Assembly: GCA_963763015.1 (NCBI GenBank)
Contig: CAVXML010000011.1
Location: 496,001-560,000 of the forward strand
Direction of reading: 5' to 3'
From: Fodinibacter sp963763015
Lineage (GTDB): Bacteria; Actinomycetota; Actinomycetes; Actinomycetales; Dermatophilaceae
Length of the DNA stretch: 64,000 bases
Shown here: positions 52,948 through 61,595 of the stretch, piece after piece
How the letters are laid out: each line of letters starts with the position of its first letter
Position numbering within the stretch: position 1 is the first letter of the stretch
Position numbers and translations under genes: made by a program
Notes under the pieces: model-generated
Database searches by the model: none
Told to the model about the DNA's origin: nothing
The model's input: only the letters and a program-made list of their open reading frames with translations

Positions 52948-54333
52948 ATGGCGACCCAGGTGACCGAGCCGGTACCCGCCGGAGCCGCCCCGTTCGACGG
53001 GGACTGGTCGGGACGGGTCTCCGGCGGGGCGAAGCGGGTGCTCACCATGTCCACGATCGCGTTCACCCTCATGTTCGCGGTCTGGCTCATGTTCGGCATC
53101 CTGGGTGTGCCGATCCAGAAGGAGCTCGGGCTCACCGACCCCCAGCTCGCCTGGATCAGTGCGGTGGCGGTGCTCAACGGCTCCCTCTGGCGGCTCCCGG
53201 CCGGCATGCTCACCGACCGGATCGGCGGGCGCGTTGTCACGGTCGGGATGCTCCTTCTCACCGCGGTCCCCTGCTTCTTCCTGACCCAGGTGTCCGGGTA
53301 CTGGCCACTGCTCGTGCTGGCCTTCCTCGTCGGCTTCGCCGGCAACCTCTTCAGCGTCGGCATCGCCTGGAACGCCGCCTGGTTCCCCAAGGAGCGGCAG
53401 GGCTTCGCGCTGGGGGTCTTCGGGGCCGGGAACATCGGCGCCTCGGTCACCAAGCTGCTCGTCGTGCTCCTGCCGACGATCATCGTCAGCACAACTGGCG
53501 CGATGTACCTCGGTGTCTTTCCCGGCGGCTGGCGGATCTTCCCGGCGTTCTACACCGTCGCCCTCGTCGCCGTCGCGGTCCTGACCTTCCTCGTCGTCCC
53601 CCGCCACGACCGGAAGGGGGGCGAGGGCAGGCCGATGCGCGAGATGCTCGCACCGCTCAGGCACGTGCGGGTCTGGCGCTTCAGCCTCTACTATGCGGCC
53701 GTGTTCGGCGCCTACGTCGCCCTCGCCGCGTGGCTCCCCAAGTACTACGTCGACAACTTTGACGTCGAGCTGCAGACCGCCGCGCTGCTGACCGCCACCT
53801 TCATCTTCCCGGCGTCACTGCTCCGACCGGTCGGTGGCTGGTTCTCCGACCGCTACGGCGCCCGGCGGGTCATGTACTGGACGTTCGGCGTGATGGCGGT
53901 GACGACCGGCGTCCTCATGATGCCCAACGGCCACCTCGTCATCGCCCACCCTGACGGCAGTGAGAGCGAGCACCTCGCCTACAGCATGGGCGTTGGCGTG
54001 TTCGCCCTCCTGGTCTTCCTGCTCGGCTGCGCGATGGGCGTCGGAAAGGCCGCCGTCTACAAGCACATTCCCGAGTACTTCCCTGACAACGTCGGATCGG
54101 TCGGCGGCCTGGTCGGGATGTTCGGCGGGCTCGGCGGCTTCCTCCTCCCGCCGTTGTTCGCCTACACCAAGGTGTGGTCCGGCATCCCGAGCTCTACCTT
54201 CGTCGTGCTGTTCCTGCTCACGGCTGCCTGCTTCGCCTGGATGCACTGGACCGTGGTGCACATGCTGCACCACGAGTCCCCGGACCTCGCCCGACACCTC
54301 GAGTCCCCGGCCGCCACCCCGGTGACGTCCTGA
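52948..54333 (+). CDS. narK: Nitrate/nitrite transporter NarK (MFS)
   Basis: 461 aa, 12 transmembrane helices. Nitrate/nitrite porter signatures GNLFSVGIAWNAAWFPKERQGFALGVFGAGNIGASVTK and, in the second half, GCAMGVGKAAVYKHIPEYFPDNVGSVGGLVGMFGGLGGF, with conserved Arg in LWRLPAGMLTDRIGGR and LRPVGGWFSDRYGARR. This is the NarK1-like subfamily, often proposed to be a nitrate/proton symporter. Divergent from the nar regulator and narG. Confidence 0.92.
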   Translation: MATQVTEPVPAGAAPFDGDWSGRVSGGAKRVLTMSTIAFTLMFAVWLMFGILGVPIQKELGLTDPQLAWISAVAVLNGSLWRLPAGMLTDRIGGRVVTVGMLLLTAVPCFFLTQVSGYWPLLVLAFLVGFAGNLFSVGIAWNAAWFPKERQGFALGVFGAGNIGASVTKLLVVLLPTIIVSTTGAMYLGVFPGGWRIFPAFYTVALVAVAVLTFLVVPRHDRKGGEGRPMREMLAPLRHVRVWRFSLYYAAVFGAYVALAAWLPKYYVDNFDVELQTAALLTATFIFPASLLRPVGGWFSDRYGARRVMYWTFGVMAVTTGVLMMPNGHLVIAHPDGSESEHLAYSMGVGVFALLVFLLGCAMGVGKAAVYKHIPEYFPDNVGSVGGLVGMFGGLGGFLLPPLFAYTKVWSGIPSSTFVVLFLLTAACFAWMHWTVVHMLHHESPDLARHLESPAATPVTS

Positions 54334-54366
54334 CGTGAAGCCACCCGGCCCAGAAGGAGAAGCGCC

Positions 54367-55764
54367 ATGAGCACCGCACCCGCACCGGCCCGAAAGGGCG
54401 AGTGGCTCGAGTCGTGGGACCCCGAGGACGAGCAGACGTGGGACCAGTCGCTGGCCTGGCGAACCCTCTGGGTGACGACGTTCTGCCTCACGCTCGCGTT
54501 CGTCGCGTGGTTCCTGCCGAGCGCGATCATCCCCAAGCTGAACGCCCTCGGCTACGACTTCTCCAAGAGCGAGCTCTACTGGATGGCCGCCATGCCGGGC
54601 CTCGCGGCCGGCCTCCTCCGCCTCGTGTGGATGACGCTGCCCCCCATCATGGGCACCCGCAGGATGGTCTCCCTGACCACCCTCCTCCTCATCGCCTCCA
54701 CCCTGGGCTGGGGTGTCCGGGTGCAGTCACCCACGGCGCCCTACTGGGAGCTCATGGTCCTGGCCTTCCTCGCCGGGATCGGTGGCGGCGCGTTCTCCGG
54801 GTTCATGCCGAGCACCTCCTACTTCTTCCCCAAGCGCAAGCAGGGGACGGCTCTGGGCCTGCAGGCGGGGCTCGGCAACTTCGGGGTCTCGCTCGTGCAG
54901 CTGCTCACCCCGTACCTCATCGCGATCTCGGCGCTCGCGGTCTTCGGCGGCAGCCAGCAGATGTCGGTGCCGGGCAAGGAGCCCGTCACGGTCTGGTACC
55001 AGAACGCCGCCTTCGTGTGGATCCCCCTCATGGTGGTCGGAGCGATCCTCGCGTGGACTCTGCTGCGCTCGGTGCCGGTCAAGGCGAACATCCGGCAGCA
55101 GTTCGACATCTTCAGCAACCTCGACACCTGGCTGATGACGCTGCTCTACATCATGACCTTCGGCACCTTCTCCGGCCTGGCCGCCCAGTTCGGGCTCCTC
55201 ATGGCGAACCTCTACGGCAGCGGAAACAGTGACGTCGTGGAGGGCACGGGGGCATCGGCCACGGTGCTCGTCGCGGGCTACGCGGTGCCCGACGTCGTGA
55301 AGTACGTCTTCCTCGGCCCACTGATCGGGGCAGCGGCCCGCGTCGCCTTCGCCCCGCTGACCGACCGCACGGGCGGCGCTCGGTGGACCCTCCTGTCGGG
55401 TCTGGGCCTCATCGTGTCGATCGCGTACACCATCCCCGCCCTCACCCCCGACACGAGCTCGGCCGCATCGCTCGAGGCGGACTTCAACCAGTTCCTCTAC
55501 GGCATGCTCGCGATCTTCCTGTTCAGCGGCATCGGCAACGCCTCCACGTTCAAGCAGATGCCGATGATCTTCGAGCGCCGCCAGGCCGGTGGCGTGATCG
55601 GGTGGACGGCCGCCATCGCCGCCTTCGGGCCGTTCTTCTTCGGGGTCGGTGTCACCTCGATGGGCCCGGTGGCCTTCTACGCGATCGGGATCGCGTGGGC
55701 GGTCATGTGCGTGGGGATCACGTGGTGGCGCTACGCACGGCCGGGCGCGCCCAAGCCGAGCTGA
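54367..55764 (+). CDS. Nitrate/nitrite transporter, NarK2-type (MFS)
   Basis: 465 aa, 12 helices. Signatures include YWMAAMPGLAAGLLRLVWMTLPPIMGTRRM, GGGAFSGFMPSTSYFFPKRKQGTALGLQAGLGNFGVSL and GIGNASTFKQMPMIFERRQAGGVIGWTAAIAAFGPF. The sequence is clearly different from the preceding transporter and fits the NarK2-like branch, proposed to exchange nitrate for nitrite. AAGGAG precedes the ATG. Paired with narK in one operon, recalling the fused NarK1-NarK2 of some bacteria. Confidence 0.9.
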   Translation: MSTAPAPARKGEWLESWDPEDEQTWDQSLAWRTLWVTTFCLTLAFVAWFLPSAIIPKLNALGYDFSKSELYWMAAMPGLAAGLLRLVWMTLPPIMGTRRMVSLTTLLLIASTLGWGVRVQSPTAPYWELMVLAFLAGIGGGAFSGFMPSTSYFFPKRKQGTALGLQAGLGNFGVSLVQLLTPYLIAISALAVFGGSQQMSVPGKEPVTVWYQNAAFVWIPLMVVGAILAWTLLRSVPVKANIRQQFDIFSNLDTWLMTLLYIMTFGTFSGLAAQFGLLMANLYGSGNSDVVEGTGASATVLVAGYAVPDVVKYVFLGPLIGAAARVAFAPLTDRTGGARWTLLSGLGLIVSIAYTIPALTPDTSSAASLEADFNQFLYGMLAIFLFSGIGNASTFKQMPMIFERRQAGGVIGWTAAIAAFGPFFFGVGVTSMGPVAFYAIGIAWAVMCVGITWWRYARPGAPKPS

Positions 55765-55765
55765 G

Positions 55766-55798
55766 CGCACCCGGACGGCGAGAGGTCCCGCGGGTGCG
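55766..55798 (+). terminator. Hairpin terminator after the nitrate transporters
   Basis: CGCACCCG (55766-55773) pairs perfectly with CGGGTGCG (55791-55798), giving an eight-base stem and a 17-base loop two bases after the transporter stop. No T-run follows. Confidence 0.55.
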
Positions 55799-55998
55799 GT
55801 TGACGGCGTAGGCTTGCCCTGCGCCCCGGTCGTCTGGCATGGGCGCTCCAGCGACACGGGGGCCACGGCTCGGCTCCCGGCGCGCGTCCGCGGTCGTCCG
55901 GGACGTCCGTGCTGCCGGCTCGGCGGCGTCGCCTCACCCGAGGCGCACCCGGCGCGGCGGCGGCTCCGCGCCGTGTCCGACTCGGGAGAAGGAACCGC
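55799..55998 (+). promoter_or_regulatory. Upstream region of the SNF2 helicase gene
   Basis: TTGACG at 55800-55805 and TAGGCT at 55809-55814 resemble promoter elements, though too close to each other to act as one pair. The rest is G/C-rich without a gene I can support. GAAGGA at 55988-55993 is the ribosome site of the helicase. Confidence 0.3.
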
Positions 55999-58158
55999 TT
56001 GGCACCGAGAGCTTCGCGCCGTGCGGGCGCGCCGCGCACCACGCCGCGCGACCGGCGTCGTCCGCGCGCCGGCGACGACGACGGCATCATCCCGGTCCTG
56101 GCCAAGGCCGTCCGGCAGGTGGAGGCGGCGGCGCAGCGTGGCAAGGTGCCGCCGAGCGGTCGCACCGCGTACCAGGTCATCGCCCTCCTGGTGCGCCAGG
56201 AACGAGCCCTCGTCAAGGGAGACCGCTCGATGCCCGAGGCGGAGCGAGCCACCGTGCTCACCCGGCTCGACGGCATCGCGACCATCCTCGCCAAGACGGC
56301 GGTCCGTGACACCTCGCTGCTGCAGCTGGTGGCGGAGGACGCCGTCGTGTCTCCCGCTGCCGTGAGCCTCAAGAACGACATGCTGAGGGCAGCCGGGCGT
56401 GAGCCGGAGCCCGAGGAGGAGCCCGAGCCCGAGGCCGCCGACGACCTCGCCCGGGCGGCGCGTCGCGTCGTGCCGCAGGCCGTCATCGCCCGACAGCTGG
56501 CGAACCCGTTCCTCGCGCCGGACTTCTCGGCCGTGGCCGAGCCCCGGCCGACGACGAACCGCCTCGGGGACTGGGAGCTCCTGACCCCCCTGTTCCGGGC
56601 CTTCGAGTACGGCGGCGACGCCACCTGCATGCCGCTGCCCGAGCCGACGGAGGTGGTGCACGGCATCCGGGAGCTCGAGCTCATGCACCACCAGGCGCAG
56701 GTGGTGGCGGCTGCCGCGGGCGGCCACCGCACGTTCCTGCTCGCCGACGAGCCCGGGCTGGGCAAGACCGCCCAGGCGCTGCTCGCCGCGGATGCCGCCG
56801 ACGCGTTCCCGCTGCTCGTGGTCGTGCCGAACGTCGTCAAGGCGAACTGGGCGCACGAGGCCGAGCTGTGGACCCCACGTCAGACGGCCACTGTCATCCA
56901 CGGCGACGGCGAGACGATCGACGGGTTCGCCGACATCGTCATCGTCAACTACGACATCCTCGACCGCCACGTCGGCTGGCTGGGGAACCACGGCTTCCGC
57001 GGCATGGTCGTCGACGAGGCGCACTTCATCAAGAACAAGTCGTCGCAGCGCTCGCAGCACGTCCTCCGGCTGTCCCAGCGCATCCGCTCGCGCAGCAGCA
57101 ACGCGCTGTTCATGGCCCTCACGGGTACGCCGCTGATCAACGACATCGAGGACTTCCGCGCCATCTGGCAGTTCCTGGGCTGGATCGACGACAAGAAGCC
57201 CCGTCCGGCCCTCATGGCAGCCCTGGAGCGGACCGGCCTGACGCCGGCCGACTCCGGGTTCTATGCCGCTGCGCGCTCCAGCGTCATCGACCTCGGCATC
57301 GTCAGACGGCGCAAGGTCGACGTCGCGTCGGACATCCCGGCCCGCCGGGTGGCGGACCTCATCGTCGAGCTCGACGACGAGGCCGGTCGCTCGATCCGGG
57401 CCGCCGAGCAGGAGCTGGCGCGTCGCCTGGTCGCGCGCTACCGCGCGGGACTGGCCACGCGCAGGTCGGCCGAGGGTGGGGGCATCGACCACGACCTGGT
57501 CCGCCGGGTCGCTGCGGCGGAGCGCAAGAACGCCGGCTCGGACACGACCGGTGACAACGTCTTCACGGTGATGCGCCGGATCGGACAGGCCAAGGCAGGG
57601 CTCGCCGCCGACTACGCCGCGCAGCTGGCCCGCAACGTCGGCAAGGTGGTGTTCTTCGCCAAGCACATCGACGTCATGGATGCCGCGGAGCAGACCTTCG
57701 CCAAGCGCGGTATCGGCTGCGCCTCGGTCCGCGGCGACCAGACCGCCACGGTGCGCAGGGGGAACATCGAGGCGTTCCTCACGGACCCGCAGGTCGCGGT
57801 CATCGTCTGCTCGCTCAGCGCGGCCGGGGTGGGGCTGAACCTGCAGGTCGCCTCGAACGTCGTGCTCGCCGAGCTGTCGTGGACCTCGGCGGAGCAGACC
57901 CAGGCCATCGACCGGGTACACAGGATCGGCCAGACCGAGCCGGTCACCGCCTGGCGGGTCATCGCGGCCCAGACGATCGACCCGAGGCTCGCGGAGCTCA
58001 TCGACGACAAGGCGGGGCTCGCGGCCAGGGCCCTGGACGGCTCGGACGAGGAGGTCGGTTCCTCGGCCGACGTGCAGCTGGAGGCGCTCGTCTCGCTCCT
58101 CACCGACGCGTTGCAGGCCGACCCATCGACCGACGGGCACTCGCTCGCCGTCGAGTGA
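55999..58158 (+). CDS. SNF2-family DEAD/DEAH helicase (SMARCAL1-like)
   Basis: 719 aa from TTG 55999, chosen because GAAGGA lies five bases upstream and the protein family begins with this APRASRRAG-type basic segment. An N-terminal helical region covers 1-180. Walker A-like ADEPGLGKTAQ starts near residue 247, DEAH box VVDEAHFIKN with Asp339, motif III LTGTPLINDIED, and the C-terminal helicase half has VFFAKHIDVMD, SLSAAGVGLNLQVAS and the QAIDRVHRIGQT motif. Acts on DNA by ATP-driven translocation or annealing, probably in repair; a stand-alone ATPase is also found in defence loci. Converges on the next gene by four bases. Confidence 0.85.
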   Translation: MAPRASRRAGAPRTTPRDRRRPRAGDDDGIIPVLAKAVRQVEAAAQRGKVPPSGRTAYQVIALLVRQERALVKGDRSMPEAERATVLTRLDGIATILAKTAVRDTSLLQLVAEDAVVSPAAVSLKNDMLRAAGREPEPEEEPEPEAADDLARAARRVVPQAVIARQLANPFLAPDFSAVAEPRPTTNRLGDWELLTPLFRAFEYGGDATCMPLPEPTEVVHGIRELELMHHQAQVVAAAAGGHRTFLLADEPGLGKTAQALLAADAADAFPLLVVVPNVVKANWAHEAELWTPRQTATVIHGDGETIDGFADIVIVNYDILDRHVGWLGNHGFRGMVVDEAHFIKNKSSQRSQHVLRLSQRIRSRSSNALFMALTGTPLINDIEDFRAIWQFLGWIDDKKPRPALMAALERTGLTPADSGFYAAARSSVIDLGIVRRRKVDVASDIPARRVADLIVELDDEAGRSIRAAEQELARRLVARYRAGLATRRSAEGGGIDHDLVRRVAAAERKNAGSDTTGDNVFTVMRRIGQAKAGLAADYAAQLARNVGKVVFFAKHIDVMDAAEQTFAKRGIGCASVRGDQTATVRRGNIEAFLTDPQVAVIVCSLSAAGVGLNLQVASNVVLAELSWTSAEQTQAIDRVHRIGQTEPVTAWRVIAAQTIDPRLAELIDDKAGLAARALDGSDEEVGSSADVQLEALVSLLTDALQADPSTDGHSLAVE

Positions 58159-58162
58159 CGCG

Positions 58163-58693
58163 TCATGGGTCGAACACCGACCAGCAGATGTCGTTCCGCA
58201 GACGCTGGTCGTCGAGGACGAGCTCGCGAACCGGCTCGGGAAGCTGCTCACGCTGCCACCGGCACTCGTCGCGACCTGCAGCCTGCTCCTCTCCCGTCGG
58301 CGCCGAGGCACGCACGGCCTTGATGGCGTAGGCGGCCGCACCGAGCTCGTGCGCAGCGACGTGGGCGACGGCACCGGCCTGGCCCGCCGCGTACGCGGCA
58401 TACCGTGCCGGGCCGTGCAGGGGTCGGGCCGCAGCCATGGCATGCCCACCCGCCGCTCGGGCCTGCATCATCCTCACGTCGCCGTGCACCCACTCCCGGA
58501 CGGCCCTGATCGCATCCCGGGGGCGTGGGTCACCGGGGCGGGCCGACTCGAACAGGGGCAGCACGTGCTCGGCGCACGACGCTGCCCACAGCGCGAGGAG
58601 ACGGTGGTCCTCATCCGTGAGGGTCCCGCCCCGACGAATCGTCACGAACCTGGGGTCCCGGACCTTCGGCAGGATCATCGACCTGGGTGCCAC
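58163..58693 (-). CDS. Putative immunity-type protein (Imm5-like)
   Basis: 176 aa. Conserved DPRFVTIRRGGTLTDEDHRLLALWAASCAEHVLPLFE near the N-terminus and the alanine-rich GPARYAAYAAGQAGAVAHVAAHELGAAAYAIKAVRA region. This matches a family called putative immunity protein or, misleadingly, exonuclease SbcC; it has no nuclease or ATPase motif. Two starts are possible, GTG 58693 and ATG 58678. No toxin gene is next to it; the neighbour is an SNF2 helicase in convergent orientation. Confidence 0.7.
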   Translation of the reverse strand: MAPRSMILPKVRDPRFVTIRRGGTLTDEDHRLLALWAASCAEHVLPLFESARPGDPRPRDAIRAVREWVHGDVRMMQARAAGGHAMAAARPLHGPARYAAYAAGQAGAVAHVAAHELGAAAYAIKAVRASAPTGEEQAAGRDECRWQREQLPEPVRELVLDDQRLRNDICWSVFDP

Positions 58694-59071
58694 CTCTCAG
58701 CGAGCCCTGGCACTGGCAAGGGCTTCGTACCATTCTGGCCGGTCCAGCCGGCGCCGTCGCAGGGAGTCGCCTGTCCCCGGCGTCGGGCGGCCAGTGACCA
58801 CGAGGCCCACGCGTCCGCTCATCGCCAGGCCGAGCCGGTCCAGCGGTCCACTCGGTCGGGAGCCGGCACGGAGCCGTCGAGCCAGCCCTCATCGCGGCGC
58901 TGGCCGGTCCCCTTCCACCCGTCGAGGGTGCGAGTCCTCGAGGAGGACGTCGAACCATGCCGGGTGCAGGCCCGGAACCGACGCGTTCATCCGAGCAGCA
59001 TCCACGACCACGTGACTGGCCGCCAAGCGGCTCGCAGAACTGCGCCGCGGGCTCTCGGCTAGCCTCGCACC
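58694..59071. other. 378-base region without a confident gene
   Basis: On the minus strand a 41-codon frame (58697-58822) ends three bases before the GTG of the immunity-type gene, and another frame ending at 58819 overlaps its start by four bases and shows high third-base G/C with a Trp-rich segment (DGWKGTGQRRDEGWLDG). These may be remnants of a decayed gene or chance frames. On the plus strand the last bases hold the ASCH promoter: TAGCCT at 59060-59065, six bases before its ATG. Confidence 0.35.
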
Positions 59072-59611
59072 ATGGATTCGCCAGAGCCCGGCACCGATGG
59101 TTCGTCGATGATCGACTCCTTCTGGCAGGTGGCGAGGACCCGAGCCAAGCTCAACCCGACCGGGTACTTCACGGGGGAACGCCCCTTGGGGTCCATTCCG
59201 CCTCCGGCGTGGGCCTTCGGGGCCACACCCGAGCAGGCCGACGAGCTTCTCGCGCTCGTACTGTCGGGCAGCAAGACCGCGACCGCCGGCGCGCTGTGGG
59301 ACTACGAGGCGGAGGGTGAGGAGCTGCCGAAGCCGGGGGCGCTCGGGATCGTCACCGATGGTCGCGGCGTTCCGCACGCTCTCGTCGTGACGACCCACGT
59401 CGAGATCGCCCCCTTCGAGCAGGTGAGTGCGGAGCACGCGTACCTCGAGGGTGAGGGCGACCGGTCCCTGGCCAGCTGGCGGGAGGTGCACCAGCGGTTC
59501 TTCACGGAGCACGCGGTGCACGGTCACGGGTTCAGCCCGGACATGCCGGTCGTCCTGCAGCGCTTCGCCGTTCTCTACAGCCATCCCTCCGCCGACTCGG
59601 TCACCGGCTGA
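59072..59611 (+). CDS. ASCH domain protein
   Basis: 179 aa. After a variable N-terminus, the ASCH fold covers residues ~45-170: PEQADELLALVLSGSKTATAGALWDYEAEGEELPKPG (RNA-binding cleft loop with the SGxKTAT motif), GIVTDGRGVPHALVVTTHVEIAPFEQV and the SWREVHQRFF helix. ASCH proteins are thought to bind RNA or nucleosides (PUA-like); some are N4-acetylcytidine amidohydrolases. Apparently leaderless from TAGCCT. Confidence 0.85.
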   Translation: MDSPEPGTDGSSMIDSFWQVARTRAKLNPTGYFTGERPLGSIPPPAWAFGATPEQADELLALVLSGSKTATAGALWDYEAEGEELPKPGALGIVTDGRGVPHALVVTTHVEIAPFEQVSAEHAYLEGEGDRSLASWREVHQRFFTEHAVHGHGFSPDMPVVLQRFAVLYSHPSADSVTG

Positions 59612-59626
59612 GCCGGCCACCGCGGC

Positions 59627-59650
59627 CCGGCCCGGGAAGATGCGGGCCGG
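59627..59650 (+). terminator. Hairpin terminator after the ASCH gene
   Basis: CCGGCCCG (59627-59634) and CGGGCCGG (59643-59650) form a perfect eight-base stem with an eight-base loop, 15 bases after the ASCH stop. Confidence 0.5.
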
Positions 59651-59701
59651 ACGCGGCTGCTGAGCGCCCTGAGCTGGCGGCAGGCCGGCCGTGGCGCTTG
59701 G

Positions 59702-59744
59702 TCACCTCGCCGGGGCATGACATCTGTCATGCCGAGGTGGTGAC
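59702..59744. promoter_or_regulatory. Strong palindromic operator upstream of the ABC/two-component operon
   Basis: Inner arms GGCATGACA and TGTCATGCC (59714-59733) are a perfect nine-base inverted repeat with a two-base centre. Outer parts TCACC-TCG before it and CGAGGTGGTGA after it extend the symmetry imperfectly to ~59702-59744. It lies 56 bases before the ABC transporter ATG and is a likely site for the NarL-type regulator encoded at the end of the operon. Confidence 0.6.
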
Positions 59745-59788
59745 GTGGGGCACTACTGCGGCAGCACAGGGGGCGCGAGCCTTGTCGC

Positions 59789-60742
59789 ATGACGATCACG
59801 CAGAGGACCCACCAAGACCGACCCGCCAGCCACGACGCGCCCGTCCTGGGCGAGCTGCTCGGCGCCTCCAAGCAGTTCGGAAGGGGGGCAACAGCGGTTC
59901 AGGCGGTGCGTGCACTGGACCTGGAGGTGCGTTCGGGCGAGCTCCTGGCCCTCCTGGGGCCGAACGGGGCCGGGAAGTCCACGGCGATCGGGATGCTCAC
60001 GGGCCTGACCGCACCGACGTCCGGCACGGCGCGACTCTTCGGGCGGGATCCCCGCGATGTCCGGGCCCGGCGGCGCCTCGGCGTGATGCTGCAGGCCTCG
60101 GGCGTGCCCGACACGCTGCGGGTGCGCGAGCTGCTCACCCAGTTCCGGGGCTACTACCCGGCACCCCTGTCCATGGCTCAGGTCGTCACGGCGGCGGGTC
60201 TCGACGGGCTCGAGGGCCGGATGTTCGGCGAGCTCTCCGGCGGGCAGCAGCGGCGCGTGCTGTTCGGGATCACCGTGGCGGGCGACCCCGATCTGGTGGT
60301 GTTCGACGAGCCGACCACCGGTCTGGACGTGGAGGCTCGGCGCGGCCTGTGGGCCACGCTGCGCGGGCTGGCCGGGTCGGGGCGGGGCGTGGTGCTCACC
60401 ACGCACTACCTCGAGGAGGCCGACGCCCTGGCCGACCGGATCGTGGTGATCGACCGCGGCGTGGTGATCGCCGAGGGAAGACCGGCCGAGATCAAGTCGC
60501 GGGTGCCCGGGCGACGGGTCCGTGCGCGGTCCGCGGTGAGCCTGGCCGTCGCGAGCACGTGGCCCGGCGTGACTCGCGCATCGCGCGAGGGTCAATGGCT
60601 CGAGGTGTTCGCGGCATCCGCCGAACCCGTCCTGCGCGCGTTGCTCGACCTGGATCGCTCGGCGACCGAGGTGACAGTCACCGAACCAAGCCTCGAGGAG
60701 GCCTTCCTCGCCCTGACCAGTGAAGTGGAGGAAAGACGATGA
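59789..60742 (+). CDS. ABC-2 type exporter, ATP-binding protein
   Basis: 317 aa. Walker A GPNGAGKST (~residues 57-65), Q-loop LQASGVPDTLR, signature ELSGGQQRR, Walker B LVVFDEPTTGLD, H-loop LTTHYLEEAD, and a C-terminal DUF4162-like domain typical of drug-resistance or lantibiotic-type transporters (DrrA, LnrL-like). Works with the permease that follows (four-base overlap). The substrate is unknown; an antibiotic or membrane-active peptide is a reasonable guess. Confidence 0.92.
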   Translation: MTITQRTHQDRPASHDAPVLGELLGASKQFGRGATAVQAVRALDLEVRSGELLALLGPNGAGKSTAIGMLTGLTAPTSGTARLFGRDPRDVRARRRLGVMLQASGVPDTLRVRELLTQFRGYYPAPLSMAQVVTAAGLDGLEGRMFGELSGGQQRRVLFGITVAGDPDLVVFDEPTTGLDVEARRGLWATLRGLAGSGRGVVLTTHYLEEADALADRIVVIDRGVVIAEGRPAEIKSRVPGRRVRARSAVSLAVASTWPGVTRASREGQWLEVFAASAEPVLRALLDLDRSATEVTVTEPSLEEAFLALTSEVEERR

Positions 60743-61551
60743 TCACCCGCACCGAGGCACGCACGACGACCGACGCCGGGATGCCTGGATCCAACACGGC
60801 GAGGATCTATCTCACCGAGGCCCGGCACGAGTTCCTCAAGCTGATCCGGATACCCATCTTCGCCGTGAGCACGATCGCCCTGCCGCTGATGTTCTACGTG
60901 CTGTTCGGGCTGGCCTTCGACGGCGATGAAGCCGGTGGGGTCGGCAGGAGCACCTACATGATGGCCACGTACGGCACCTTCGGTGTCATCGGTGCGGCCC
61001 TGTTCGGCTTCGGGGTCTCCGTCGCCGTGGAGCGTGGGCAGGGCTGGATGCGCCTCAAGCGCGTCTCGCCGATGCCGCCCCAGGCCTACTTCGTGGCCAA
61101 GCTCGTGATGAGCATGACGGTTTCCGCCCTGATCATCGGTGCGCTGTTCGTCCTCGGGGCCACACTGGGTGGTGTGCGCATGCCCGCCACCCAGTGGATC
61201 AGCCTCGGCCTGGTGCTCATCGTCGGGGCGCTGCCGTTCTCGGCGATGGGCCTGGCCTTCGGCTACCTCGTCGGCCCGAACTCCGCACCGGCCATGCTGA
61301 ACGTGGTCTACCTGCCGATGGCCTTCGCCTCCGGGTTGTTCATCCCGATCGACCAGCTGCCCCCCTTCGTGCAGGGGATCGCTCCGGCACTGCCGCCGTA
61401 CCACTTCGCCCAACTCGCCCTGGGAACCGTCGGTGCCGCTGGGAGCGGATCACAGGCGGTGCACGCCGTGGTGCTCGTGGCGTTCACGGCGTTCTTCCTC
61501 ACCGTTGCCGCGTGGGGCTTCCGGCGCGACGAGGGCCGGACCTACGGATGA
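60739..61551 (+). CDS. ABC-2 type permease
   Basis: 270 aa, six membrane segments in the ABC-2 layout: N-terminal ARHEFLKLIRIPIFAV coupling helix, a first segment near residue 42, a core with WMRLKRVSPMPPQAYFVAKL (typical cytoplasmic loop) and LFIPIDQLPPFVQGIAPALPPYHFAQLAL before the last helices. Forms a homodimeric export channel with the upstream ATPase. Confidence 0.9.
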   Translation: MITRTEARTTTDAGMPGSNTARIYLTEARHEFLKLIRIPIFAVSTIALPLMFYVLFGLAFDGDEAGGVGRSTYMMATYGTFGVIGAALFGFGVSVAVERGQGWMRLKRVSPMPPQAYFVAKLVMSMTVSALIIGALFVLGATLGGVRMPATQWISLGLVLIVGALPFSAMGLAFGYLVGPNSAPAMLNVVYLPMAFASGLFIPIDQLPPFVQGIAPALPPYHFAQLALGTVGAAGSGSQAVHAVVLVAFTAFFLTVAAWGFRRDEGRTYG

Positions 61552-61595
61552 GGATCACCTGATGAGCCAGAGCCCTGCGCACCCCGCCGACTGAC

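Noticed and set aside
61562..61594. Ten-codon frame before the DesK-like kinase
   Set aside because: It does not overlap the kinase start, has no ribosome site of its own and is within chance expectation.
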